From Agrypnia vestita (lineage: Eukaryota > Arthropoda > Insecta > Trichoptera > Phryganeidae), in contig JADDOH010010944.1 in the NCBI GenBank assembly GCA_016648135.1, forward strand, positions 1-64,000: a stretch of 64,000 nt of DNA, written 5' to 3'. Shown here piece after piece: positions 1 through 9,980 of this stretch. The translations under genes and the position numbers were made by a program. The notes beneath the pieces were generated by a model that did no database searches, was not told where the DNA came from, and saw only the letters and a program-made list of their open reading frames with translations. Numbering within the stretch: position 1 is the stretch's first letter; each line of letters begins with the position of its first letter.

Positions 1-1000
1 TTTCTAAATTTGAATTACTCCGTCGGTATACATAATAGGTACTTCACTACGAATGTCGAAAATCTAAATTGACTGACAAATGTTTTTAGAATTTAATCTT
101 CAAAGCATGAAGTGTCTTATCAAAGCTCAAAACATCTGAAATTTTAGAAATATTTTAAATTACTGTAAGTTTAGTGTTATGTTATATGTTTTAATTAGTC
201 TTTAATTGTTGTTATATTTTACAAAGAAAAGGAGTATAATATTATTGGTTTTTATGGGTTACTTTTTTTAATGTTACGGTGGTGTTTTGCCTTAAAACCA
301 GCACTATTTTCATCATACGTTCCATTTAGGTTGAATTAAATTCAATATGTCCGCGCCGTAAATTAATTAAACGCCGCGTTCCAGAATGCCGGCGACATGT
401 TGCTTGAGTTTAAATTTAGATCCTGGCGGGAACGCTCCCGATTCGCTCCAGGCAAATGTCACGTATTTGTGTCGGGAACACTGACCGTGGATAGGTACCT
501 TTATCTTTATTTCGGTGCATCAGTCAATCTTAATTTGTGCGCCCGTCATGCGACGAACACATGCCACGAACGAAATAACAATCTCGAGTAGAGAAAGGTC
601 TTTACCACGAGGTTAATTTTAGAACACTAAGGAACTGATAGCTTTCAAGTCTTCAAACTGGATGGAATAAAACTATGTTATTTATTACTTTACTTGATTC
701 TTTTTACTCTTATTATTAATCTAATTGAATCTGACGTTTAGGATAGGGGTCATCTGAGAAATTTGAATTTTTTTAGGAGAAAAAAACTGTTTACTTTCTT
801 GCATTATTAGTCAGGGTATCGTAAATCGTAATATTTATTATGTTTATATGACTTTATAAACATGATCCAAAAGAAAAATATCTTCAAAATCTTTCGTGAA
901 GCTAAGGGGTGGGCAGTTTTTTCCCTCTAGAGGATTCTTTGTGACCCTTCTTCAAAATGAACATCCTTTTTTTTTTTAAAAAAACTTTTTTTGAAAAATT
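1..1000. other. Inferred intronic/flanking sequence with one GC-richer island (about 350-590)
   Basis: This is mostly AT-rich sequence without recognisable repeats. Bases about 350-590 are noticeably GC-richer, contain several CG dinucleotides and show no match to any repeat in the window. A 64-codon open frame at 397-591 has no recognisable motif. The island could be a conserved noncoding element, but nothing in the sequence decides this. Confidence 0.4.
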
Positions 1001-1108
1001 GAATAGTAATTTCGTTGTCTGCCTATCCTTAACTTACTGTTTTTTAATTTTTGTTTTTAATAAAATATAGTTTTTAGATAACGATATTTTTGACAGGTTA
1101 CAGATAGT
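1001..1108 (+). mobile_element. Degenerate Helitron-B fragment
   Basis: The left part (TTTCGTTGTCTGCCTATCC at about 1008) matches the internal start of the other family B copies (15110, 24655). The right part at 1089-1106 reads TTGACAGGTTACAGATAGT, a decayed version of the family 3' end TGACGGGTTACAGCTAGT. The terminal hairpin has lost its left arm. Confidence 0.5.
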
Positions 1109-1154
1109 ATAATAGTTATTAAAATAATTGTGTAAAATATTTCATTTAAACTTA

Positions 1155-1186
1155 TTATATATATATATATAAATATATATATATAA
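1155..1186. repeat. (TA)n simple repeat
   Basis: Alternating TA runs are broken by AAA. The tract lies directly beside the dyad and the LINE tail that follow. Confidence 0.9.
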
Positions 1187-1258
1187 ACATGTACAGAATC
1201 GGGGAAAATTCAATTTTCTCAATTTTCAAAATTCAATTTTCTCCGATTCTGTACATGT
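1187..1258. repeat. Inverted repeat (about 33-base arms) abutting a LINE fragment
   Basis: ACATGTACAGAATCGG at 1187-1202 is complementary to CCGATTCTGTACATGT at 1243-1258. The inner parts of the arms (AAAATTCAATTTTC type) also pair. Overall the structure is a near-perfect hairpin of about 72 bases. It may be a small foldback element or the junction of a rearranged insertion. Confidence 0.8.
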
Positions 1259-1264
1259 ATATAT

Positions 1265-1518
1265 GTGGAACTCAAGGCCTAAAATTAAGATGGAGTGACA
1301 ACGTCCTCAAAGATATCTCTGCCTTAGAGCTTCGAAATCGGAGAGAGCTGGCACTAGACCGAGATGAGTGGAGGAAAATTATTGAGGAGGCCAAGACCCA
1401 CCAAGGGTTACAACCCTTGCCGCTACACCCTTGGCCTTGGCACTACAGTGCCAAGAATGATGATGATGATGATATATGTGGCGTACAAAAGCAAAGGCAG
1501 CAATGTCCAAAAAACTAA
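1265..1518 (+). mobile_element. 3' end of a non-LTR retrotransposon (reverse transcriptase C-terminus, GATGAT tail)
   Basis: The open frame reads LKLRWSDNVLKDISALELRN followed by RRELALDRDEWRKIIEEAKT and HQGL. This is the family pattern (RW.D.v..D...l...nWR..A.DR..WR.iv.eAktH.GL) of the extreme C-terminus of insect RTE/Jockey-like reverse transcriptase ORFs. It ends in a run of GAT trinucleotides at about 1457-1474, as such elements often do. The 5' part of the element is absent, so it is a dead-on-arrival copy. Confidence 0.85.
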
Positions 1519-2147
1519 AAAAAAATGTTATGCATGCAGTCATTGAGGATTACTAATTCAAAATATACTGAATTCCAGATTTTATGTATCCATCCCTTCC
1601 AAAACCATGTTTCTATAAACTAATAGCCTATGTTTCCTATAAAATTTTGAATTCAGTACATTATAAATTAGTACCTAATCCTCGATTATTTTTCAATTTT
1701 AATTTTTTTTTTGGGAAGTTGCTGCCTTTCCTTTTACACCCCACATACAACATATTTGTAAAGAAAAACCGTGTAAGAAATAAGTAAATACTGATTTATC
1801 AGCGGCGACTCGAGTTATCGCGCTTGACACACTTCACAGTTCACAGTAGAATAAATAAAAATGGTGCCGAGTTGATATTATTTCCAGTGCTGGCTGTGGC
1901 GCAAAACCTTTAAAGGAGGTAGGTTACCGGGTACTCAGTGGCGCGGTTAAATAACAGTGTCACCAATAACAGAAGGCTGTAAAAAACGAATTAACACGAT
2001 TATCCAAGTGTGTCGTAGCGAAATTGATCAACACAAATTCGGATTGCGTAAGGAATTATCCGGTGAACGTATTATTTTTGTTTTGAAAGTAAAATGAGCT
2101 CTGCACTTTGCGTGATGTAATAAGAGTCTCAAGTTTTATTAAAATAT
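1519..2147. other. No gene; AT-rich sequence with a GC-richer patch at 1800-1960
   Basis: I see no coding motif. The patch at about 1800-1960 is richer in CG and not shared with other parts of the window. Confidence 0.4.
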
Positions 2148-2520
2148 GAAGACTTCTACACATAGCAAAATAAACAATAACTTCTCACAGAATTAACAAA
2201 TATGATCGATATTAGTTGCCAAAATGGTGATGAATGATGTTATGATCGCAGAGACAGATGAGGGAAAGTGAAGAAGAGTCTCATATAAGATGTTAGACCA
2301 AATAAAGTGAAAAAAGTATGAAGAATTAAGAAATACGAAGACTTCTACACATAGCAAAGCAATAACGTCTCACAGAATTAACAAATATGATCAATATTAG
2401 CTGCCAGAATGATGATGAATGATGTTATGATCGCAGAAACAGATGAGAGAAAGTGAAGAGGAGTCTCTTACAAGATGTTAGATCAAATAAAGTGAAAAAA
2501 GTATAAAGAATCAAGAAAGG
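2148..2520. repeat. Two-copy tandem duplication, 189-base unit
   Basis: Copy 1 (2148-2336) and copy 2 (2337 to about 2520) both begin GAAGACTTCTACACATAGCA and share, in order, the CACAGAATTAACAAATATGATC, GATGAATGATGTTATGATCGC and AATAAAGTGAAAAAAGTAT blocks. Divergence is by scattered substitutions and a few small indels. A related AAATAGGAAGACTTCGATAG sequence occurs at about 16787, so the unit may belong to a dispersed repeat. Confidence 0.9.
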
Positions 2521-3156
2521 TTAAGCATTGATCAGTCAACTAATACCCAAACCTTCTAGGACGAAGATTGTGATGATTTATGGATTCAACAAGATTAATT
2601 AATAACAATGTCATGAGATGGTAGAATTGCACGTAATCAAGAATTTTACTAAACTCTTTTTTACACCTTTTAAAAGTAAATTGGAAACTTGAATAAAGGT
2701 CTCGAAAAACCCAATAGATTCTGGAACCACCGCGATGCGACACTCACGTATAAGAAGAGGTCAAGCGGCTACTGCGCAGTCAGAGCGTGTCAGAGTTGAG
2801 AGCGTGTGTTGCTAGCACGTGTGTGATTCCTGCGATGGTGATCAATAAAGTACCTACCAGCGGGCGAGAAGTTTTCTAGTGCGGACTTGAGCGATTTAAG
2901 TAACGCGCATCAGTATATGAGAGACAAGTTATTCGGAATTACCTATCAATTAGCCAGGATCAGTCCTTCTCGTCGTCAAGTGACTGTTAATTGACCATCT
3001 CTCATCTTACTTCCTTTTCCTTCCAGTTGATTATCCACAGGCCATCAGCGTCAGGGGTTCTTCAACCCCACTAAATACACTGTTCTGCAAAAAATATTTT
3101 TTCATGCACATATCACATGCAAAGTTTCATCTCTAAGAGATCTTTAAAGATTATAA
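2521..3156. other. No gene; part of a dispersed repeat related to 16555-16640
   Basis: The block at about 3000-3080 (TTCCAGTTGATTATCCAC, then a short spacer and TTCTTCAACCCCACTA) resembles 16575-16640. Bases 2750-2960 are GC-richer and unmatched. A 67-codon minus frame at 2540-2743 shows no known motif. Confidence 0.4.
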
Positions 3157-3566
3157 TTAAATGTGTCAAACATAATAATTACATTGTCCGTTCGTCTGTC
3201 TATCTATCTGTCCCCCTAACTTTGTGTAACGTCCGTAATTTCGTTCGAATTCACCGGAGATTGGGCTGGAACCCCGGGCCAGCAAACCAGAAGTCGGCAA
3301 CGATAGCGATGTTGCTATCGCCAAGCCTGCATTACCCGTCAAAAATACAGTTACATATAGGACTTAGCAAAGACAAGTTCCGCCCGATAGCCATGGTTTA
3401 GAAAAGTACATTTAACTGCCGGCAGGGGAAATATAAAAAAAAATGTTCAAATATTTTGATAAAAGTCGTTATTACTATTTCATGGGTGACGGTTACAAAT
3501 AAGTAAATACTTATTCTTTAGGAACCGGCATATAAAAGTACCTCATTATTGACGGGTTACAGCTGG
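3157..3566 (+). mobile_element. Non-autonomous Helitron, family B
   Basis: The copy carries the family's internal blocks: GTCTATC...CTGTCC, the CGTCCGTAATTTCGTTCGA block, GGCCAGCAAACC, CATATAGGACTTAGCAAAGAC, then TTCTTTAGGAACCGGCATAT. It ends at TGACGGGTTACAGCTGG. Known Helitrons end in CTRR just after a short hairpin; here CTGG replaces CTAG and the hairpin arm is partly decayed (CCTCAttatTGACGG). The open frame at 3117-3401 lies inside it and is spurious. Confidence 0.75.
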
Positions 3567-4020
3567 TATAATATTGATTGAGAAAATAAAAATAAATGAA
3601 TTTAACATATCATTGGCCTAACAAGACTGAAGGCCATATTTAAATTCTAGACTTAGTAAATATAAATAAACAAGGTCGTGAACCGTTTAAAACCAGTTTA
3701 TAAAACCGATTTACTGTAACATGAGATCCTCCTGCGTCCAGTTAGTGCTCTCAGGGTTACCGACAGTTTGCTCGACAAGTCAATTGCTGGCTTTGATATT
3801 TCCGTTACAACCACCCACCCTTACAACAGTAACTCCGACTCACTTTGTCAGTACCTACTAATTAATTAATTATCAGTTTATTCCAGTGTAACCAGATTTT
3901 ATGTGCAAGACTTGGTCCACCATATCAATTACAAGAGGTATATATATATATATATATGTTAGTTCTAACTACTTTGGAGGTAACCCGCGTCAAATTCTGG
4001 TCGTCAAGACCAGTCGTCTG
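3567..4020. other. No gene; part of dispersed repeat F and a (TA)n tract
   Basis: Bases 3770-3900 resemble parts of 23440-23660 and 36700-36900 (ACTCCGACTCACTTTGTCAGTAC type). A (TA)n run lies at about 3939-3958. Confidence 0.5.
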
Positions 4021-4057
4021 CCGACGTTTCGAACAGATCTCACTACTCATCCTCAGG
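4021..4057 (-). ncRNA. Hammerhead-like motif downstream of the Penelope-like ORF
   Basis: The minus strand reads CCTGAGGATGAG, a spacer with possible pairing, then TTCGAAACGTCGG. GAAACGTC is the exact 3' core plus cleavage triplet seen in Penelope-associated hammerheads. The 5' core (CTGANGA) is altered to CTGAGGA. Its position just 3' of the GIY-YIG fragment fits a Penelope terminal repeat. Self-cleavage of this copy is doubtful. Confidence 0.5.
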
Positions 4058-4145
4058 GCGCCTTGTCATGAGCTGCTTCTCCAAAAAGCGTACAACCGTT
4101 TGGGTCCGGAGCTCACCGTCAAGTGAAAGTTTGAGAAATTATGCG

Positions 4146-4762
4146 TCAGGTGTTTGTGGAGGAGTGGGTTTCTCCAGCGACGCTGCTAATGAGTTTTGCT
4201 CGGCTTCTAGTAATCCGTATATTTACTTTACTATCGTCAGTATACAATGTTGAAAAGGTTGGATTTTCTAATTGCTTCGGTGTTTCCATCGTGATATGCG
4301 GTTTATTATTAATATTATTTGTATTAGGAATTTGATTATTATTATTAAGAATGTTACTCCATGCGGTTGGAAGTCGAATGCTATCGTCTCTGTTGTTCGT
4401 TATATTACTATTTCTTTTATTTATTTCAATTGCCTCTCTGTAGATTCTAAATGTTTCATTATTGAGGCTGGCAACTACTTTTGAATTGTCGAAATCTATT
4501 TTATGATTCTCCATTAGAGAATGGTGGACAAGGGAAGAAGTTAGTTTCCGATTTTTTATATGAACGCGATGTTCAGGGACGCGTGCCGAGATTCTTCGGT
4601 TTGACCTCCTATGTAGGTTTTGTTACAGTCACCGCATGGTATTTCGTATACCCCGTGCGATTCTAGAGGTATTTTATCCTTCGGACTTCTTAAAAGTGAT
4701 GAAATTTTATTATATGTTCTAAAAACAGTGCGGATATTATATTTATTTAATAATCGACTTAA
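4146..4762 (-). mobile_element. Penelope-like retroelement fragment (GIY-YIG endonuclease C-terminus), frameshifted
   Basis: Reading the minus strand from about 4762: a segment with ISSLLRSPKDKIPLE, then HGVYEIPCGDCNKTYIGG, which is the GIY-YIG nuclease signature with the family's CxxC-type PCGDC. After a frameshift at about 4585 the frame continues RVPEHRVHIKNRKL, then SLMENHKIDFDNSKV and FRIYREAIEINKR...NITNNRDDSIRLPTAW, the usual end of Penelope-like ORFs. The open tail runs to a stop at about 4146. The reverse transcriptase part is missing, so this is a 5'-truncated inactive copy. The endonuclease would nick target DNA for retrotransposition. Confidence 0.92.
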
Positions 4763-4856
4763 TACTTAAAATAAATATTTTACTTAATACTTAAAAAAAA
4801 AACTTAATAGGTACTTAATACTTAAAAAAAAAACTTAATACTTAAAAAATATTTAT
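4757..4856. repeat. Imperfect tandem repeat of ACTTAATACTTAAAAAA units
   Basis: Four to five copies of a 15-20 base AT-rich unit, at the end of the Penelope fragment. Confidence 0.8.
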
Positions 4857-4989
4857 ATATATATCAGTTATAGTGAAGCAGAAGAAAACAAATAATATGT
4901 ATAGAAAGGGAGAAAATACAAAAAACACTTAATAACTAATTTAAAAAAGTAATACGTACCATAAAAATACGACAATTAATACACATACG

Positions 4990-5420
4990 CATATAAAGCA
5001 ATGAATAATTTGTATTTCCCCCTAATCCGTGTATTTTTTTATATTTAAATGTAGTCAGTTTAATACTTTATCTATCGACGAAAGATTCTGATTATTTCTT
5101 CTTCAAATGTAGCAAATTTATTTTGTGGTAACATAATTATAATTGATATAAATTAACTTTGTTTAAACCACTTATTTATTGAAAAAAATCAACATGTTTT
5201 ATTATTGTTTTTATTTTTGTTTTCCTGACGAAGAAGCCATTGGCTTCGAAACATATTGATTTTTTTCAATAAATAAGTGGTTTAAACAAAGTTAATTTAT
5301 ATCAATTATTCTGATTATTGCTTAAATTCTAATTAAACTCACGTAGAAATAACATAGCTTATGATTTTTGCCCAATTTAATGATCATCGTGAATAATCTC
5401 TACGGCGTATAATATAATTT
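4990..5420. repeat. Dispersed repeat F, interrupted by an insertion at 5097-5308
   Basis: The flanks (TTTAATACTTTATCTATCGACGAAAGATT and, right of the insertion, AACTCACGTAGAAATAACATAG...CAATTTAATGATCATCGTGAATAATC) match 23460-23660, 17340-17410 and 36700-37120 in the same order. The family's terminal structure is not resolved. Confidence 0.65.
5097..5308 (+). mobile_element. 212-base insertion with 52-base perfect inverted repeat and a hammerhead-like core
   Basis: The insertion is bordered by the 11-base direct repeat TTCTGATTATT (5086-5096 and 5309-5319). Bases 5141-5192 are the exact reverse complement of 5256-5307. In the loop, 5225-5255 reads CCTGACGAAGAAGCCATTGG then CTTCGAAACATATTG: a CTGACGA core, a 6-base stem (GAAGCC/GGCTTC) and GAAAC. 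One extra A separates the core from the stem. This resembles Penelope-type hammerhead sequence, and variable-length target duplications fit that class. Confidence 0.75.
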
Positions 5421-6044
5421 TAATTATTTTTAAAAAACAACGACACTGATGAAAACTAGCCGCTAAGGAGGCCGGAACACCCGAGTGTGATACGTAAATC
5501 AACTCACGGCTTTTGTTACACACGCAACGGTCGTTATTAATTATTAGTATTTATTAGTCAACTATAATTTGTTTGTTTGTATAAAAATATAAATTTCATA
5601 CGATGTGGCAACCCTAAACCCTAACACGGCATTAGAATTTTCCGAATCGTTAGACTGTTAGTGTCGGGTTGCACATTTAAGTTGGGTTTGTTCTTGTGTA
5701 ACGTCGCGTTTTCATCACAGGTAATTTCCATTTAAATCTTGCGGTCAATACGGCGATCAGGATTACGGTTCAATCAATTCCGAAATAGCGGTACACATTA
5801 TCCGCGTAATATAAGGTGCGACGCCCGACACCGGACACCGCGGTGCAACTGACGCAACGGAGAAAACAATCGTTACGAATGTGAATATATGATGTGCTTG
5901 TTTGTCTAATGGTGAGGCAACAAGTTTGGTCTGCAAGTTATTGAGAGGTGGAGTATTCAGAATAAAGAAAAAAAAACACATTTCTGATTGGTTTTTGTTG
6001 ATTTGTGATACTGTTAATTTTCAATATATATCATAGATGTCTCT
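5421..6044. other. No gene; GC-richer stretch at 5630-5880
   Basis: The 72-codon minus frame at 5763-5981 has no recognisable domain. The stretch contains several CG dinucleotides and no match to other parts of the window. Confidence 0.35.
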
Positions 6045-6385
6045 TAGAGACGAAATTGTATATTTTTATTATGGGAAAGTAGGTATGGAAGTCTTTGGGT
6101 GTTCATAGAGCTTACGATCTATCGTACGGCTGGCTAAAGTGATCACTTTATACAATGTAACGTTCACCGTTTTCACCCATGATAGAATACCACATCTTTA
6201 AATATTTTGGAAGTTGTATATATATTTAAATTTTACAACCGTTTCATATGTATGTTGTAATTATCATTAGAGTGACCTGCATCCAAAGCTTTTTCATTCC
6301 TCTTAATTAAACACAGATGTCACTAATGAGATAGGTATTTTTGATTGGAATTTTTAAAGCATTATCCTTTATATGTGTAATGAGA
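6045..6385 (+). repeat. Dispersed repeat C, long copy
   Basis: Shares with 29570-29805, in the same order, GTAGGTATG.AAGTCTTT, CATCCAAAGCTTTTTC, CACAGATGTCACTAATGAGA, TTTTGATTGGAATTTTT and TATCCTTTATATGTGTAATG. The segment AAGTGATCACTTTA followed by GTAACGTTCACC is shared with 28470, 39090, 43725 and 58150. No coding capacity. Confidence 0.8.
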
Positions 6386-6613
6386 TATATGTACAATGTG
6401 TATTCTTAGTTTTGATCTGAACATTATTTATTATTTCTTTATCATAAAAAATCTTCTTCTTCCTTTTAACAGGCCTATGTGGTCTATTATTCAGAGGATA
6501 GCCCCTCCTATGAGTGGATTTCCAGCTGTTTTTTCATCTTCTGGGAAGTTTTCCGCAAGGGCGGGTTCCGCGATATTTACTATGAAGTGCGATATTAATG
6601 TATTTATTTCATA

Positions 6614-6830
6614 CTAGCTTAACCGCACGGTTTAGCACGCGTAGATTTTTAGTAACTTTTAGTCAAATTTTATGAATTTCTGTATAAACCTCGACATATA
6701 GACATATGTCGTAATGATTTTTTTATAGAACCTTTTGAGTTCTACGACTTCTGCTTTATTTCATTTTATGTTCTATATGTCATAAAAAATAGCCTATATT
6801 TCATATTATATAAAAACCTGATTTTTGCCT
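6614..6830 (-). mobile_element. Helitron family A, 3' part
   Basis: The minus-strand 3' end is at 6614 (CTAG at 6614-6617), preceded by the family's AAAAATCTACGCGTGCTAAA block. The internal sequence TTTTTATAGAACCTTTTGAG is shared with the 31117 copy. The GC-rich terminal hairpin has decayed (GTGCTAAACCGTGCGG). The 5' end is not identifiable. Confidence 0.75.
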
Positions 6831-8938
6831 TACAATTTATGTTATGTTTATGTTTGTGATGATTCATACAGCGCCGTTTTCGCGTGAAAGACTCTTCAAG
6901 GGTGCTTTTACCGACTGTCCATAGAAAGCATGGGTTCCAATGCGATGTCCGCTACTCGAAAACACACTGAAATATTTTTTTACAACAGTATTACCGCACA
7001 GCACCTATCAGACAATTTTTTAATTCCACAACAAAGCAATAATAACACAGTGACTCATCAAACCATAAACAACAGCAAACTCTAGCGCCTACGTCAAGGC
7101 AGAAAAAAACAAACAAAAAAAAAACAATCGCGAAACCATATTCGATTCGTTCGAATCTCGAGAAGACAATAAAACGAATTAGCCTATCACGGACGTGTGT
7201 ACCGAATAGCGGGTTCACATTGTCCAGCCAGATGATGGGGCGAAATCGAACATTAAATCACGATTGAATCAAATTTCACGAAGGCGAGGGGGTCGTCATT
7301 GAAGATGACAGAGGCCGACGGAAAGGAACGCTAAATATAATATCAAAGGTTAATTAGGTTCTGTCCGCTCAAGATCGTTAGAGATTCCGCATTATGTCTC
7401 ATCAAATAACTCTCAAATAATGATACAAATACAATTGCATTGTGTTGTTACTTATTAGTCCAAAGGTGAAGACAGTCCCCCGAGTGATCTAGTGGTGGTT
7501 CGAGCCCCATCCCATATTGCGTGCTTAATCAAAGAAAAGTAGTAAGACTCGTTACAGGTTAATTTTAAAACTGTCATTTGTTAACATATTTAATACTTTC
7601 GAATTTTTATTTTTAAATAGTAATTAACGTGTTTTTAACAAAAAAAACTTTTAAATAATGGTTGAAGACTCAAAAAACGGGAATAAATACAAAATGTATT
7701 TTAAAAGAATCTCTTAATATGAAAAAAAAATTATTAAAAACGTAAAAATCTCTTGGAAATTAGAACATTTATAACTTAATTAATATTAAACTTTTCTTAA
7801 TTATTTTAGTACAGTTTAATCATAACAGTGCTAGCTTTATTCTCATAAGAAAATATATTCTGCTTAGGTATTAATTCAGTAACTATTGATTTATTCTAAT
7901 CACTGAAAACAAATTTTTTGGCCGCGGCTTGTCGATTTATATATTACTTTTACAAAAGAATAAGTTGTCATCCTAAAACATTGTAGTATTTGGCGTATAC
8001 CTGATGTATCGGTCTACATAATATTAAATAAATAATAAATAAATAATGAAGCCTACATTTTCGATAAAAAATGCTAAAATATGTATTTGCAGTAAATTTT
8101 TAACCTTAGCTATCATAAACTCAAGTTGCTTTAGCATGTAGATAATTTTTGTACATCTATTACATTTTAAAATAATCCTCATGGCACTATTTTGAATTAT
8201 TCGAATTTTTTCCTTTTTAGTTTCATTTCATTTTTTCAAAAATAATATTGTTGAACATTTATTGATTGCGAAGCTTTACGTTTGAAATAAAAGTTAGCAC
8301 TATTTTAATTATAAAAATAATAATTTGACATTTAACCGTGTTCGCATCTCTATTTTTTATAGAAATAAATTAAGAGTCATGTACACTACAATGAACGATA
8401 CAAAATACAAAAAAAAATTAACCAGAAATATTGGCGATTGAATATTCTTTATAAACCTTATTTCATTATAATTACAAGTTTTTAATAATTCATGTGGAAG
8501 AATTGATAGAACACGATCCGCAAATTATCATTTCGTAACATCGTTATGAAGATTAGACTAAAAATGTGGATGAACAGAGTGAAGAAAAGAATAATAAATT
8601 TTGACCTACAACAATATTATTGAGCGAAGAGTACTTCACTTTGCGGAAATTTTTTATGGAAAATAATTCATAAACAGAGCGAAGCCTAATTTTTAAACGA
8701 AAGTTGGAAGCTATTACCTAAGCTTAAGTGATAGTCAAAAGAACGAGAGTTCACGAAGATCACGATTTTCAGTCACGAGGTACCAACGTAAATTATTTTA
8801 GAAAATAAAATATTTCTGTGTAAAAAATTAAGAAAAAGCCTTTTTTATGAACACCTAATCTCACTAGACGCGGCATTTTAAATAACGCATCCTCCGCGGT
8901 TTACAAGGGATTGCTAAATGTATATTTATATAATATTA
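6831..8938. other. No gene; AT-rich, no recognisable element
   Basis: The 75-codon minus frame at 6991-7218 is without motif. At about 7484-7521 a short sequence reads TGATCTAGTGGTGGTTCGAG, resembling a collapsed tRNA with its middle deleted. The rest is low-complexity AT-rich sequence. Confidence 0.4.
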
Positions 8939-9289
8939 CAGTAAAACCTCGATAAAATGGATTAATTCAGGTAAAAGTGCGTCCATTATAGACGAAAATA
9001 CAATACAAAATAATGCAAAAGTTTACAAAATCGTTTTAAATACAGTGACATGCAAAAAGTATCCTCTTTATTTAATTTTTAGCAAATATTGGTTAATATT
9101 ATTTTAAGAAAACAAGGTACAGGTTGATTTCCAAATATAACAGATGGATTAGAAAGATTGTCCGTTAAATTGTCCGTTAAAATATTGTCCGTTAAAACGC
9201 AGAGGCGGCTGACATTTTTGCTGATAATATAACTGTGTTTAGGATGAAGCTGATACAATTCTTTGGAAATGGAAATGGATAGTAAATTT
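8939..9289. other. No gene; short tandem motif and weak transposon-end-like sequence
   Basis: ACAGTAAAACCTCGATAAA at 8939 resembles a pogo/Tigger-type end, but no partner end was found. Three copies of ATTGTCCGTTAAA lie at about 9157-9197. Confidence 0.35.
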
Positions 9290-9515
9290 TTCTGTATTAT
9301 TATTTTACCTTTAAACTTTTATTACTTGTACCTTTAACTATATTATTATTTTATCTGTCTTGTTTTTCTGTATTATTATTTTACCTTTAACTATTATTAT
9401 TTGTACCTTTTATCTGTATTATTATTTTAACTGTCTTATGATATTTCTTTTTAAATTTGTATTCTGTATTTTTGTAAAAGCCCATAAGGGCGTTAAATAA
9501 ATAAATAATAAAAAA
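9290..9515 (+). repeat. Internally repeated LINE-like 3' tail ending in (AAAT)n
   Basis: CTGTATTATTATTTTACCTT recurs three times (about 9292, 9369, 9415), followed by TTTTTGTAAAAGCCCATAAG, GGCGTTAAATAAATAAATAA. A short hairpin followed by a TAAA-type tail is typical of insect non-LTR 3' ends. No ORF remains. Confidence 0.55.
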
Positions 9516-9768
9516 ATTTAAAAATTGAGGTAGTTTAGTTACGTACCTATTTGTACTGTTTTTTCTTTATGTATTGTATATTGATTATTGCACTAAATAT
9601 ATATCCGGCCGATACATAATCATTATTGTTATTAAATTCATTCATATAAAATGTGGATTTACCCTTTCTTGGCACCTATCCAAACCTACTAGCTCTTAAA
9701 TCTAGCTTCATTCAGCTCCTCACGTATTGTATACACAAATCACACAGAATAATGCATTAAGGACTCAC

Positions 9769-9980
9769 CATTTCGTCGAGACTTTTCAGGTCGTTGGTGA
9801 TTATCTGCGGCATGGGGCCGTACACCATGGGAGGGGCGGGGACACCACCTCCCACGCCCTCATCCTCTTCCTCTTCTTCTTCTTCCTCGGAGCCTCCAGC
9901 TCCACCAGCCCTCCTGGCGTCCAGCAGTATCTCTCGGTCTATCTGCCGCTCCATCTGGACCAACATCGGCGCCAGCATAC
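9769..9980 (-). CDS. pigs: GAS2-like (pigs) coding exon: post-CH linker leading to the GAR domain
   Basis: The 212-base exon begins with the last two bases of a glycine codon (phase 1, acceptor TTCCAG at 9981-9986) and ends in phase 0 after ATG at a GTGAGT donor (9768 downward). Joined to the upstream exon it reads SKFG then MLAPMLVQMERQIDREI, which continues the GAS2L CH tail (family pattern LAPxLVQxExEIxRE). Residues 21-51 form a Gly/Ala stretch, a run of eight Glu followed by DE, and a Gly/Val/Pro linker. Residues 58-71 (MPQIITNDLKSLDEM) match the conserved segment immediately before the GAR domain. Phase, splice sites and two independent family motifs agree, so this is an expressed-type exon and not a chance frame. 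The acidic run is encoded by near-identical GAA/GAG codons and is a likely length polymorphism. The GAR exon is expected below position 9769, but I see none before base 1. Confidence 0.93.

Noticed and set aside
7484..7521. tRNA-like TCTAGTGGTGGTTCGAGCC
   Set aside because: A-box and B-box parts are fused with the middle missing; too short and unpaired to call a tRNA or SINE.
8939..8961. pogo/Tigger-like end ACAGTAAAACCTCGATAAA
   Set aside because: No inverted partner or transposase remnant was found.
1..9768. Search for the GAR-domain exon on the minus strand
   Set aside because: No GC-rich stretch or frame resembling the Cys-rich GAR motif; it is expected outside the window.
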